Shown here: positions 16,919-24,401 of the stretch, in pieces
How positions within the stretch are numbered: position 1 is the first letter of the stretch
Layout: every line of letters starts with the position of its first letter
Assembly (NCBI RefSeq): GCF_002284535.1
Contig: NZ_NPKH01000027.1
Span: 186,001 to 250,000, forward strand
DNA length: 64,000 nt
Direction: 5' to 3'
From: Mesorhizobium wenxiniae
GTDB taxonomy: Bacteria; Pseudomonadota; Alphaproteobacteria; Rhizobiales; Rhizobiaceae
Made by a program: the position numbers and the translations under genes
The notes under the pieces: generated by a model
What the model was told of the DNA's origin: nothing
The model's input: the letters and a program-made list of their open reading frames with translations, nothing else
The model's database searches: none

Positions 16919-18292
16919 TTACGCCGCCTTGGCGACGACGCGGTTGCGGCCGGCGCTCTTGGCTTCGTAGAGCGCGAGATCGGCGCGCTTCATCAGCCCG
17001 GCAACCGTGTCCACGCCCTTCAGCACCGACGACACGCCGACGCTGACGGTAACCTCGATCGTCTTGCCGTCGTGACCGACTGCAAACGGCATAAGAGCGA
17101 TTTCGGCGCGAATGCGCTCCGCGACCTTTTCGGCGACGGCGCCGTCCGTGTCCGGCATCACCACGACGAACTCCTCGCCACCGAAACGGCAGGCGAGATC
17201 GATGCCGCGCACATTCTTGCGCAGCCGCCGCGCAAATTCGCGCAGCACCTCGTCGCCGCCGTCATGGCCATGTGCATCGTTGATCGTCTTGAAGCGGTCG
17301 AGATCGGTGATCATCATCGACAGCGGCCGTCGCCGCGCTACGGCACGGTCGAACAACGTCTGCAGGTGACTGTCGAGGTATCGGCGATTGTGCAGCCCAG
17401 TCAGCGCGTCGGTCACCGCCATCTCGATGGTCTGGGTGACGCTGGCACGCAGCTGGTCGTTGTAGCGCTTGCGGCGCACCTGCGTGCGTAGCCGAGCGGT
17501 CAGCTCCTGCTGGTCGATCGGCCGCATCAGATAGTCGTTGATGCCGAGTTCGAGGCCGCGGATGATGCGCCCCTCCTCACCCTCCTGCGCCAGAAGGATG
17601 ATCGGCACGAAACGGGTGCGATCGAGCGAACGCAGTTGCGAGCAGAGCCTGAGCGGATCGAAATCGGCAAAGGCCGTCGAGATCATCACGCATTCATAGG
17701 GCGTCTCGGCGGCCTGGAAGAAGCCGGCATGCGGATCGGTGGCGATGTCGAGTTCGGCGGTGCCGCGGAGCATTTTCTGGACGCGCTCGAAGGAGGATTT
17801 GCGCTCGTCGATGAGCAGAACCTTCGGCGTGGTGTCTGCGGACGCGAAGTTGCGGCTCAACAGCTCCTCGATGCCGATATTGCGCGTGGTCGAGGCGCGC
17901 AAGCGCAGCTCGTCGGTCAACGTCTTCAGCCTGACCAGGCTTTTGACGCGCGTCATCAGCTGCAGATCGTTGGCCGGCTTGGTCAGAAAATCGTCGGCAC
18001 CGGCCTCGAGGCCGCGCACCCGGTCCGAAACCTGGTCGAGCGCGGTGATCATGACGACGGGGATGTGCGACGTCGCCGGGTCGCTCTTCAGCCGCCGGCA
18101 GACCTCGAACCCGTCCATGTCAGGCATCATCACGTCGAGCAGCACGACATCGACCTTGCCGTTTTCGCAGGTCTCGATCGCGTCCAGCCCGTTCGTGGCG
18201 GTCAGCACCTCGAAATATTCGGCAAGCAGCCGGACCTCGAGCAGCCTCACATTGGCAGGGATGTCGTCGACGACGAGGATCCGTGCAGTCAT
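16919..18292 (-). CDS. pleD: Response regulator diguanylate cyclase PleD
   Basis: PleD makes cyclic di-GMP when phosphorylated and controls polar development and the motile-to-sessile switch in Caulobacter; rhizobia carry orthologues. The 457-residue product has receiver 1 (phospho-acceptor Asp53 in LLDVMMPDMDG), a receiver-like domain 2 (about 155-270) that lacks the acceptor aspartate at the expected site (MISTAFADFD), and a GGDEF domain with GGEEF at 371-375. The inhibitory I-site RxxD is intact (R362-G-I-D365), so product feedback is expected. It follows divK on the same strand after 33 bp, the conserved divK-pleD arrangement. Confidence 0.96.
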   Translation of the reverse strand: MTARILVVDDIPANVRLLEVRLLAEYFEVLTATNGLDAIETCENGKVDVVLLDVMMPDMDGFEVCRRLKSDPATSHIPVVMITALDQVSDRVRGLEAGADDFLTKPANDLQLMTRVKSLVRLKTLTDELRLRASTTRNIGIEELLSRNFASADTTPKVLLIDERKSSFERVQKMLRGTAELDIATDPHAGFFQAAETPYECVMISTAFADFDPLRLCSQLRSLDRTRFVPIILLAQEGEEGRIIRGLELGINDYLMRPIDQQELTARLRTQVRRKRYNDQLRASVTQTIEMAVTDALTGLHNRRYLDSHLQTLFDRAVARRRPLSMMITDLDRFKTINDAHGHDGGDEVLREFARRLRKNVRGIDLACRFGGEEFVVVMPDTDGAVAEKVAERIRAEIALMPFAVGHDGKTIEVTVSVGVSSVLKGVDTVAGLMKRADLALYEAKSAGRNRVVAKAA

Positions 18293-18325
18293 CTCATAAA
18301 GCTCCGGCTCGGCTGGAAGGGCGCA

Positions 18326-18697
18326 TCAGGCGTCGCCCAGGTAGGATTTGATGGTTTCGATGAAACGCGGAACCGAGATCGGCTTGGAAATATACGCTTC
18401 GCAGCCACCCTGGCGGATACGCTCCTCATCGCCCTTCATCGCGAACGCAGTGACGGCAATGACCGGTATGACATGGAGGTCGTCGTCTTCCTTCAGCCAT
18501 TTGGTCACCTCCAGCCCCGACACTTCGGGCAACTGGATGTCCATCAAAATAAGGTCCGGCTTGTGCAGTCTCGCCAGATCCAGCGCTTCCAGGCCGTTGC
18601 GCGTGCGTACCGTCTCGTAACCGCTCGCTTCGATGAGGTCCCGAAAGAGCTTCATGTTGAGCTCATTGTCCTCGACGATCATGACCTTCTTAGGCAT
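18326..18697 (-). CDS. divK: Single-domain response regulator DivK
   Basis: DivK is a stand-alone receiver domain that relays phosphate from PleC/DivJ kinases to control CtrA and cell polarity. The start at 18697 (MPKKVMIVEDNELN) gives 123 residues; the longer frame upstream is not conserved. Acidic pocket EDN near residues 9-11, phospho-acceptor Asp in LILMDIQLPEVSG near residue 53, and the conserved Lys in YISKPIS near residue 105 are all present. It forms an operon with pleD downstream. Confidence 0.95.
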   Translation of the reverse strand: MPKKVMIVEDNELNMKLFRDLIEASGYETVRTRNGLEALDLARLHKPDLILMDIQLPEVSGLEVTKWLKEDDDLHVIPVIAVTAFAMKGDEERIRQGGCEAYISKPISVPRFIETIKSYLGDA

Positions 18698-18932
18698 CAA
18701 ATTCCCGTCTCGGCCTGCCTTCCGCTCGAAGGTTGCCGTCATGCGCCCTCGCCGGTACGCACCAAACACTGCTCGACTCTACGGCAATATAATTGACGAA
18801 ACGGAAACCGGCTGCCGGAAAAGCTTCGGATTTCACCTCGGACACCGCATTGCAGAGTTAGATGGCTTGCCGCAGGCGACGCTTGCGATTACTGCCAAAA
18901 AGAGACTCATTCCACCGCGCAAGAAGGTAGTG

Positions 18933-19232
18933 ATGGCAAACGCAGCGTCAATGCGCGAGGAAGCGGAGACCATTGCCGTGAAGGCATTAGGCTTCGTCGC
19001 CGCCGATCCGGAACTTCTGCCCCGTTTTCTGGCGATCACCGGCATCGAGGCGCATTCCATCCGCCAGGCAGCCGGCGAGCCGGGTTTCTTGGCCGGCGTG
19101 CTGCAGTTCATCCTCGCCCACGAGCCGACGCTCATGCGGTTCGCGGCGGAGACCGGCACGCCGCCGGCTTCCGTCGGCAAGGCGCTGCGGGCACTGCCGC
19201 TTGGCGACGACGACCATGAACATTCGATATGA
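18933..19232 (+). CDS. DUF3572 family protein
   Basis: A 99-residue helical protein of the alphaproteobacterial DUF3572 family (AVKALGFVAADPELLPRFLAITGIEA and GFLAGVLQFILAHEPTLMRFA), function unknown. It reads away from divK; the 235 bp between their starts should hold both promoters. The ATG at 18933 is chosen because the conserved part begins right after it. Confidence 0.82.
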   Translation: MANAASMREEAETIAVKALGFVAADPELLPRFLAITGIEAHSIRQAAGEPGFLAGVLQFILAHEPTLMRFAAETGTPPASVGKALRALPLGDDDHEHSI

Positions 19233-19256
19233 GCGACGACCGGATCGCGAAAACGC

Positions 19257-20750
19257 CTACGGCGTCGTTTCTTCTTCGCTGTCGTCGCCTTCATCATTCG
19301 CAACCGGATCGGCCGGCTTCACCATGACACCATTGACCGTGACCGAACCGTCCGGCTTGCCGTTGACGACCCATTCGATGCGACCGTCCGGCAGCGTCTT
19401 GCCGAAGCCCTTGATCGCAAGCGCCACCGGCACATATTGCGCGGCTTCCGGCTCCGACTTCGCCGCCGCGTGCAGGCTTTCCACAATTCTGTCATAGCCT
19501 GCGATATCGATCGTCACATTTGCCTCGGGCTTCATGCCGGGGAACGTTATCTCGCCTTCCATCGCGATTTCCATGTCGCCCTTCTTCATCGTGCTGTGGC
19601 CGATGACAAATTTCGGCGTCTTGGCCATGAAATCAGCCTTGATCTGATCGCCAAAGTCGGCCGGCAACGGCGGATTCTTGTTGAGATCAAAGGCCTCGAT
19701 CGCCTTTTTCGCCATGCTGTCGAGACCGATGTTGGCGCCGCCGAAATTCAGATTGATGTCCGTGGGCAGCAGCGCCGTACCCCAGGCGGGCACAAGATTC
19801 TGAGGGATCGTCAATCCTGCGGCCTTGATCGTATAGTTGACTGCTCCGTTCTGGGCGATGCCGTCGGTCCCGAAGCTGGTGCCCAGCTCCGTCGCTCCGA
19901 AATGCCCGACCGGGCTTTCGACAGTGACATCCTTGAATCCGTAGCTTCCGTCGATCCGCTCCCACAGCGGCAGCGCGGCGAGTAAAAGCGATTTGAGCTG
20001 CGCCTGGTTGGCCTTCAGCTTGGCTTCGTCTTCATTGGCGACGGCAAATGCCAGCAGGTCGAGAAATGGCTTTGTCCGCATTCCTTTGCCGGTCGCATTC
20101 ACCGACAGTTCTGGCGATTTGATTGTAAGCGGGAATTTCAGCCCGCTTTTGGGATCGTCAAAATCAAGCGTTTCGGCAAAATCGGCGATCGTCTGCGTCG
20201 CGGTGAAATCCACGCCGCCATTCGCAGCTTGGCTTGCGTTCATAGTGGCAGTACCGGCGCCGGTGCTCACCTCCGCGCGCTGCATGGTGTCCCGGGTTTT
20301 CATCGTCATCCCGGCCGTCGAGTGTGTGGCGCTGGTGAAAGCCGCCAGTTCGGTGTCATAGACGCCGGTGAACTTGCTGTCTTTGATCGAGAATTGCATG
20401 CTCTGCGGGCCTTCCGGCCCCATGAACTCGAAGGACCCGCTTGGCGACAAATCCGCAGAGACATTCCACGTCCCGTTGCTGCTTGGCTTGACGAGGAATG
20501 CGTAGGGGCTGAAGTCGAACTTGAAGGAATGCTGCGTCGCCAACAGGTTCACGACAGGTTTGAAGTCGACGGCGAGTTTGTAAGCGTCGCCTTCCACGGA
20601 AACCTTCAGGAAACCGCTGTCGATCGCCTTGCTGCCGATGTAGCGAGACAAATTTTCGGATAGCTGCTTCGCACCCTCGCCATCGACGGTCTGGCCTAAG
20701 GCAGGCGCGCTGAGCGCGAGAACAAAGACGGCCGGCAGAACACGGTTCAC
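19257..20750 (-). CDS. Exported protein of unknown function (possibly DUF2125-like)
   Basis: A 497-residue protein with an N-terminal signal peptide (VLPAVFVLALSAPALGQ) and no later membrane segments, so it is probably periplasmic. The body is rich in beta-strand-like alternating segments, and the last 20 residues are acidic (DDSEEET). Weak resemblance to the DUF2125 family is an impression only. The start is a GTG preceded by GGAG about seven bases upstream. It converges with the DUF3572 gene (25 bp apart) and lies downstream of the subtilase gene on the same strand, but a 225-bp gap separates them and I find no copy of the local ECF promoter element before it. Confidence 0.75.
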   Translation of the reverse strand: MNRVLPAVFVLALSAPALGQTVDGEGAKQLSENLSRYIGSKAIDSGFLKVSVEGDAYKLAVDFKPVVNLLATQHSFKFDFSPYAFLVKPSSNGTWNVSADLSPSGSFEFMGPEGPQSMQFSIKDSKFTGVYDTELAAFTSATHSTAGMTMKTRDTMQRAEVSTGAGTATMNASQAANGGVDFTATQTIADFAETLDFDDPKSGLKFPLTIKSPELSVNATGKGMRTKPFLDLLAFAVANEDEAKLKANQAQLKSLLLAALPLWERIDGSYGFKDVTVESPVGHFGATELGTSFGTDGIAQNGAVNYTIKAAGLTIPQNLVPAWGTALLPTDINLNFGGANIGLDSMAKKAIEAFDLNKNPPLPADFGDQIKADFMAKTPKFVIGHSTMKKGDMEIAMEGEITFPGMKPEANVTIDIAGYDRIVESLHAAAKSEPEAAQYVPVALAIKGFGKTLPDGRIEWVVNGKPDGSVTVNGVMVKPADPVANDEGDDSEEETTP

Positions 20751-20975
20751 GCAGAATCTCCGTTGCTATTCTTCTGGTAGAAAACTCCAATCGCAACCGT
20801 AAGCCGAAACGGGTGAGGTGCAATCCCTCCTGAGCGCTAGGTCCCGGTCACCGTTCATGAAGCAGCGGCGCGGCGCGACGCGGTTGATGCAATGCGCCCT
20901 GCCCGATCGCGGTGTTCGCCAGCATCGACGATGCATCAGCCTGTCGCCCCAGCAAGAGCTCGCGTCATCGGAGCT

Positions 20976-22406
20976 TCACATCGCCTTCTTCGGCGTGACG
21001 ACGCAAGCGGCGCGGGCATTGAGCAGGCCCCAACCAAAGACGGCGTCCTTGCCGGGCGCGCCCAGATCTTCCGCCGACTTGCCGAGCGCATCATGAATGT
21101 CGGCTGCGGTGGCGCTGCTGTTTGCCGACTTCATCAACGCCGCTGCGGCGGCAACAAACGGCGCCGCGAAGGAGGTACCGGTCTTCGGCCGTGCGCCGCT
21201 GACCGACGCGGCCGTCCATACTTCGACGCCGGGGGCGGCCAGGTCGATATGCTCGCCGCGGCCGGCACGCCTGTAGGGGCGTTTCATGCGGTCCACCGCC
21301 GTCACCGCGATCACTTCCGCGTAGGCCGCCGGATAGGCAGGTCCGGCCTTGGGACCTCCATTGCCGGCAGCGGCGACGATCACCATGCCGCCTTCGGAAA
21401 GTTTTCGGACAAACTGCTCGAGAAGGGCATTCGCAGGACCCGACAGGCTCATATTCGTCACCTGCACGCCGCGCACGGAAAGAAGATCAAGTGCGCGAAG
21501 AAGATCATAGACGTCCGAGCGGTCATCCTGGCGATCGCCCCGGTGAAACGCATCGACCGCGATGAGCCTAGCGTGCGGCAGGAGGCCCGGGGTACGGCTG
21601 TCGGCGCCGCCGACGAGCAGCGCCGCGACGGCGGTGCCGTGCTGGCGGCCGGACTCGGGAAAGCCGTGGTCCGAAAGGCGAAGAACTTCGACCCGGCCAT
21701 TCGCGAAGGCGGCATGCGCAGGATTGATCGCCGTGTCGATGAGGCCGATCGTGACATTGCCACCGCAACCGGCGGGAAGACCGGTATCGGTCGGCCAGCC
21801 GATCAGGCCTGCGGCGCCGCAGTGGGATCCGGCACATTCGGCTTCTTGTCCGGGCCGGTAGTAATGCACGAAATCCGCTGTCGACTGCGGAGCGGCGTCG
21901 ATGACAAGATCGCGCGCAGCCTCCGGCGGCATGTTGGGCGGTATGCGCAGCCGGACCAGCTCCGACCCCAGAAGCTGGATGTCGGTGCGGTCAAGGACGG
22001 TGAAGCCCGTTGCCTGAAGCCGACCGATTTCAGCCGAACTCAGCCCGGTCGCTACGATCTGGTCCGGCGCCCGAGACGGCAAAGGGACGGCGGGCCGTTG
22101 CGCGCGTCTGCCGCCGCGTCTTGGCGGACGCGGAAGAAACCGATCGGTAAGCGTGCGAAACAGATTCGTTCCGGTCGACCGGCGGGGAATCGCTCCCGAT
22201 CCACCAGACGACGAGCCGGGTTGACCGCCGCCACCGTCATCACCACCACCATCGTCACCACCACCGTCATCATCGGCGAACGCCGATTTTGGTCCGAACT
22301 CTCCGAGCACCAGCAGGCCGCCCGTCGGATGAAGATCGACCATTAACGCGACGGCTACCCAGAAAGGCAGCAGGGCTCTTGGTCTCAGCCAGGAGGTGGC
22401 GCCCAT
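20976..22406 (-). CDS. Exported subtilisin-like (S8) serine protease, predicted ECF target
   Basis: The 476-residue product has an N-terminal hydrophobic stretch, an Asp/Gly then Ser/Gly low-complexity linker (about 45-71), a basic stretch, a domain at about 110-185 resembling an S8 propeptide or inhibitor domain (LQATGFTVLDR, LVRLRIPPNMP), and the peptidase domain. The catalytic triad is intact: Asp224 (GLIDTAIN), His256 (RQHGTAV) and Ser412 (GTSFAAPF), with oxyanion Asn349. The ATG at 22406 follows GGGAG. It is transcribed away from the adjacent sigma factor gene from an element GGAATAAA-N13-CGTT at 22491-22515. Substrate unknown; the neighbouring repeat protein is a candidate. Confidence 0.92.
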   Translation of the reverse strand: MGATSWLRPRALLPFWVAVALMVDLHPTGGLLVLGEFGPKSAFADDDGGGDDGGGDDGGGGQPGSSSGGSGAIPRRSTGTNLFRTLTDRFLPRPPRRGGRRAQRPAVPLPSRAPDQIVATGLSSAEIGRLQATGFTVLDRTDIQLLGSELVRLRIPPNMPPEAARDLVIDAAPQSTADFVHYYRPGQEAECAGSHCGAAGLIGWPTDTGLPAGCGGNVTIGLIDTAINPAHAAFANGRVEVLRLSDHGFPESGRQHGTAVAALLVGGADSRTPGLLPHARLIAVDAFHRGDRQDDRSDVYDLLRALDLLSVRGVQVTNMSLSGPANALLEQFVRKLSEGGMVIVAAAGNGGPKAGPAYPAAYAEVIAVTAVDRMKRPYRRAGRGEHIDLAAPGVEVWTAASVSGARPKTGTSFAAPFVAAAAALMKSANSSATAADIHDALGKSAEDLGAPGKDAVFGWGLLNARAACVVTPKKAM

Positions 22407-22490
22407 ATCTCCCTCACATTTCCGCCGTTGCCGATTTTCAACATCGCGAGGCTAGCGGACCTATCCGGCAATAAGCTAGCTTTGCGAGGA

Positions 22491-22515
22491 AACGGGTGCG
22501 GGGCCGCTTTATTCC
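22491..22515 (-). promoter_or_regulatory. ECF-type promoter for the subtilase gene
   Basis: On the minus strand, -35 GGAATAAA (22515-22508), 13 bp, then CGTT (22494-22491) preceded by CC. It lies 84 bp before the ATG. The same element with identical spacing occurs before the Ser/Asn repeat gene and the DUF6065 gene. Confidence 0.8.
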
Positions 22516-22533
22516 AAAATAACTTGGAGCAAC

Positions 22534-23076
22534 ATGCCGGAAAAAACCGACCGCGTCCAAGACCAGCTTGTCGCTTTTCTCCCGAATCTCCGCCGGTTCG
22601 CGATTGCGCTCTGCCGGTCCCGCGATATTGCGGACGATCTCGTTCAGCGAGCCTGCGAACGGGCGCTCGCCAACGAGCAGCGTTTCGAGCAAGGAACGCG
22701 CTTCGACGCGTGGATGTTCAAAATTCTCCGAAATCTGTGGATCGATGACATCCGCAGGCGCAAGGTCGCCGGCCCGCAGGACGATGTCGACGAGCGCCAT
22801 GACATCGCCGGCATCTCCGGTGAGCGCGAGATGGAGGCGCGGCTGGCGCTGAACAGCGTGGCGCAAGCCATTGGCGAACTTGCCGGCGATCAGCGCGACG
22901 TGCTGCTTCTGGTCTGTGTCGAAGAGCTTTCCTACAAGGAAGCCGCGGAAGTCCTTGCCGTGCCGATCGGGACGGTGATGAGCAGACTGGCCCGGGCGAG
23001 AAAGAATCTGGCGGAGGCGACGGGAATATCCATGGCTCCCACCCGTTCTGCGGTCACAAAAGGGGCTAGCAAATGA
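22534..23076 (+). CDS. ECF-family RNA polymerase sigma factor
   Basis: A 180-residue extracytoplasmic-function sigma factor. Region 2 spans about residues 10-78 (IADDLVQRACERALAN, FDAWMFKILRNLWIDDIRRR) and region 4 about 105-160 (GDQRDVLLLVCVEELSYKEAA, VPIGTVMSRLARARKNL). There is no region 1 or 3. The ATG follows TTGGAG. Its last bases overlap the next start as ATGA, so it is translationally coupled to the anti-sigma gene. Three nearby genes carry one shared ECF-type promoter; no copy of that element points at the sigma gene itself. Confidence 0.95.
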   Translation: MPEKTDRVQDQLVAFLPNLRRFAIALCRSRDIADDLVQRACERALANEQRFEQGTRFDAWMFKILRNLWIDDIRRRKVAGPQDDVDERHDIAGISGEREMEARLALNSVAQAIGELAGDQRDVLLLVCVEELSYKEAAEVLAVPIGTVMSRLARARKNLAEATGISMAPTRSAVTKGASK

Positions 23077-23858
23077 CCGAAGAGACCTTTTCGGACGAGA
23101 TCCTGATGCGGTTCGCCGATGGTGAGCTTGATCCGGAGACGGTCGCCAGGATCGAGCAGGCGATGGAGATCGATGACGGTCTGGTTACCAGGGTTGCCAT
23201 GTTCATCGAAACCAGAGCGCAGGCGCAGGCCGCGCTGAAGCCGCTGCTCGACGAGCCGGTTCCCGAAAATCTTGTCGCCGCCGTTGAGCAAATGATCGAG
23301 GCCAGGCCCGCCGGCGAGAAGGCGGCATCGGTATTGCGCTTCAGCGGGGGGCGCATAGCGGCGCCTCCATCGAGGTCTCACTGGAGGCTGCCGATTGCCG
23401 CCTCTCTCGCGGCGGCCGTCGTCGGCGCGCTCACCGGGTATTGGGCAGCAGGTACCAACGAACGCAGGCAAGGCGGGCTATGGGTTGCCGGCGTCATTAG
23501 GCCGGCCCTGGCCCAAGCCCTTGAAACGGTCGAATCCGGCAAGGAAATCAGGCTCGCCGGGATCAGTGACCGATTCCGGGCTATCGCTACCTTTCGCAAC
23601 AATTCGCAGGATTTGTGCCGAGAATTCGAGGTTGACTCGCAGGACCGCTCCACGGTGGTGTCGGTCGCCTGCCGTTCCGGCGACGAATGGCGCGTCAGCT
23701 TCGCGGTCGTGGCCCCCGGCGACGCCGGAGGCTATGCCCCGGCCTCGTCGACCGAAGCCCTCGACGCCTATCTTTCGGCGATCGAAGCGGGCGCTCCGAT
23801 GTCAGCCGAGGAGGAAGTCCAAGCGTTGACCGAGGTCCGTCAGAAGGACCGGAAGTGA
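23073..23858 (+). CDS. Membrane anti-sigma factor
   Basis: A 261-residue protein predicted to hold the upstream sigma factor inactive at the inner membrane. The N-terminal cytoplasmic part opens with the anti-sigma-like sequence FSDEILMRFADGELD and is helical, but has no HxxxCxxC zinc motif. One transmembrane segment lies at about 106-125 (LPIAASLAAAVVGALTGYWA). The C-terminal 130 residues are predicted periplasmic and could sense the signal; they include two cysteines (LCREFEV and VACRSG). The start overlaps the sigma stop by four bases (ATGA). How it is inactivated is not visible; cleavage by the linked subtilase is only a speculation. Confidence 0.88.
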   Translation: MTEETFSDEILMRFADGELDPETVARIEQAMEIDDGLVTRVAMFIETRAQAQAALKPLLDEPVPENLVAAVEQMIEARPAGEKAASVLRFSGGRIAAPPSRSHWRLPIAASLAAAVVGALTGYWAAGTNERRQGGLWVAGVIRPALAQALETVESGKEIRLAGISDRFRAIATFRNNSQDLCREFEVDSQDRSTVVSVACRSGDEWRVSFAVVAPGDAGGYAPASSTEALDAYLSAIEAGAPMSAEEEVQALTEVRQKDRK

Positions 23859-23890
23859 AGCTGCAACGGCCCCCGTTCTCTAAATGGAAT

Positions 23891-23919
23891 CCGGCTTTCT
23901 CTGAATGGAATAAAGCCGG
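23891..23919. repeat. 8-bp inverted repeat overlapping the -35 of the repeat-protein promoter
   Basis: CCGGCTTT at 23891-23898 and its complement AAAGCCGG at 23912-23919 are separated by 13 bp. The right arm overlaps the end of GGAATAAA. It could be an operator or the 3' hairpin of the anti-sigma mRNA; no T-run follows. Confidence 0.5.
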
Positions 23920-23931
23920 CAATCGCCCGTT
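23907..23931 (+). promoter_or_regulatory. ECF-type promoter for the Ser/Asn repeat gene
   Basis: GGAATAAA at 23907-23914, 13 bp, then CGTT at 23928-23931 preceded by CC. The ATG follows 51 bp later. Identical in core and spacing to the elements before the subtilase and DUF6065 genes. Confidence 0.8.
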
Positions 23932-23982
23932 ACTCCGCCGGACCGCAACTGCCGGTCCAGTCTGAAACAAGGAGTAACTACC

Positions 23983-24342
23983 ATGACAAGACACTGGAAA
24001 CTCAAGTCGACACTGGTCGCAGGAATGGCAGCGCTCGCGAGCACCGCGGCGCAGGCGAAGGAATATCCCGCGGCGTCACCGGAGACCGAGGGTCCGCCGG
24101 CCGCAATGACCAGCCAAAGCGAAGGTGCCTTCATCGTCGCGGGCAACAGTTCGTCAAATTCGAGCTCCAATTCGTCGTCCAACGGTTCATCGAATTCCAG
24201 CTCCAACTCGTCGAGCAATTCGAGTTCGAACTCCAGCTCCAATTCGTCGAGCAACTCGAATTCGAACTCATCGTCGAACAGCTCCTCCAATTCGAACTCG
24301 AACAGTTCGGATCGCGGTCCGCGCAACTGGCGGTTCCGCTAG
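23983..24342 (+). CDS. Exported Ser-Ser-Ser-Asn repeat protein, predicted ECF target
   Basis: A 119-residue protein, function unknown. Residues 1-25 are a clear signal peptide ending ASTAAQA. A short linker leads to residues 55-109, which consist almost only of serine and asparagine with a four-residue SSSN period and a few NSNS and one NGSS variants. It ends in DRGPRNWRFR, basic and aromatic. Serine codons are mixed (tcg, tcc, agc, agt, tca). An AAGGAG at 23969-23974 precedes the ATG. It has its own ECF-type promoter 124 bp after the anti-sigma gene and a strong terminator 11 bp after its stop. It may be a surface or matrix protein or a substrate of the neighbouring subtilase; both are inference. 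Confidence 0.85.
   Translation: MTRHWKLKSTLVAGMAALASTAAQAKEYPAASPETEGPPAAMTSQSEGAFIVAGNSSSNSSSNSSSNGSSNSSSNSSSNSSSNSSSNSSSNSNSNSSSNSSSNSNSNSSDRGPRNWRFR
24145..24309 (+). repeat. Coding low-complexity Ser/Asn repeat
   Basis: 165 bp encoding 55 residues of S and N (one G) with a period of four residues. Codon variation makes the DNA repeat less regular than the protein repeat. Confidence 0.9.
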
Positions 24343-24353
24343 CAATTCACCAG

Positions 24354-24379
24354 GAAACGGGGCCTAGCGGCCCCGTTTC
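24354..24379 (+). terminator. Terminator after the Ser/Asn repeat gene
   Basis: Perfect 11-bp stem GAAACGGGGCC (24354-24364) with its complement at 24369-24379 and loop TAGC. It sits between converging genes and may also stop the DUF6065 transcript. Confidence 0.85.
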
Positions 24380-24401
24380 GCATTCTTCTCCGCAAAAAGG
24401 T

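Noticed and set aside
17739..18299. 186-codon plus-strand frame opposite pleD
   Set aside because: Antisense to a complete Rec-Rec-GGDEF gene.
22195..22275. CRISPR-like or tandem repeat in the subtilase N-terminal region
   Set aside because: It is the coding sequence of the Asp/Gly linker; no spacers or regular unit.
20892..22346. 484-codon plus-strand frame opposite the subtilase gene
   Set aside because: Antisense shadow; the minus-strand frame has a complete catalytic triad and its own promoter.
22534..23858. Classification of the sigma factor as EcfG with PhyR/NepR control
   Set aside because: The downstream partner is a membrane anti-sigma factor, no PhyR or NepR gene is present, and the promoter has GGAATAAA rather than GGAAC.
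23880..24326. Minus-strand acidic/aromatic frame opposite the Ser/Asn repeat
   Set aside because: The Glu/Leu/Phe/Asp pattern is only the complement of Ser and Asn codons; no ribosome binding site.
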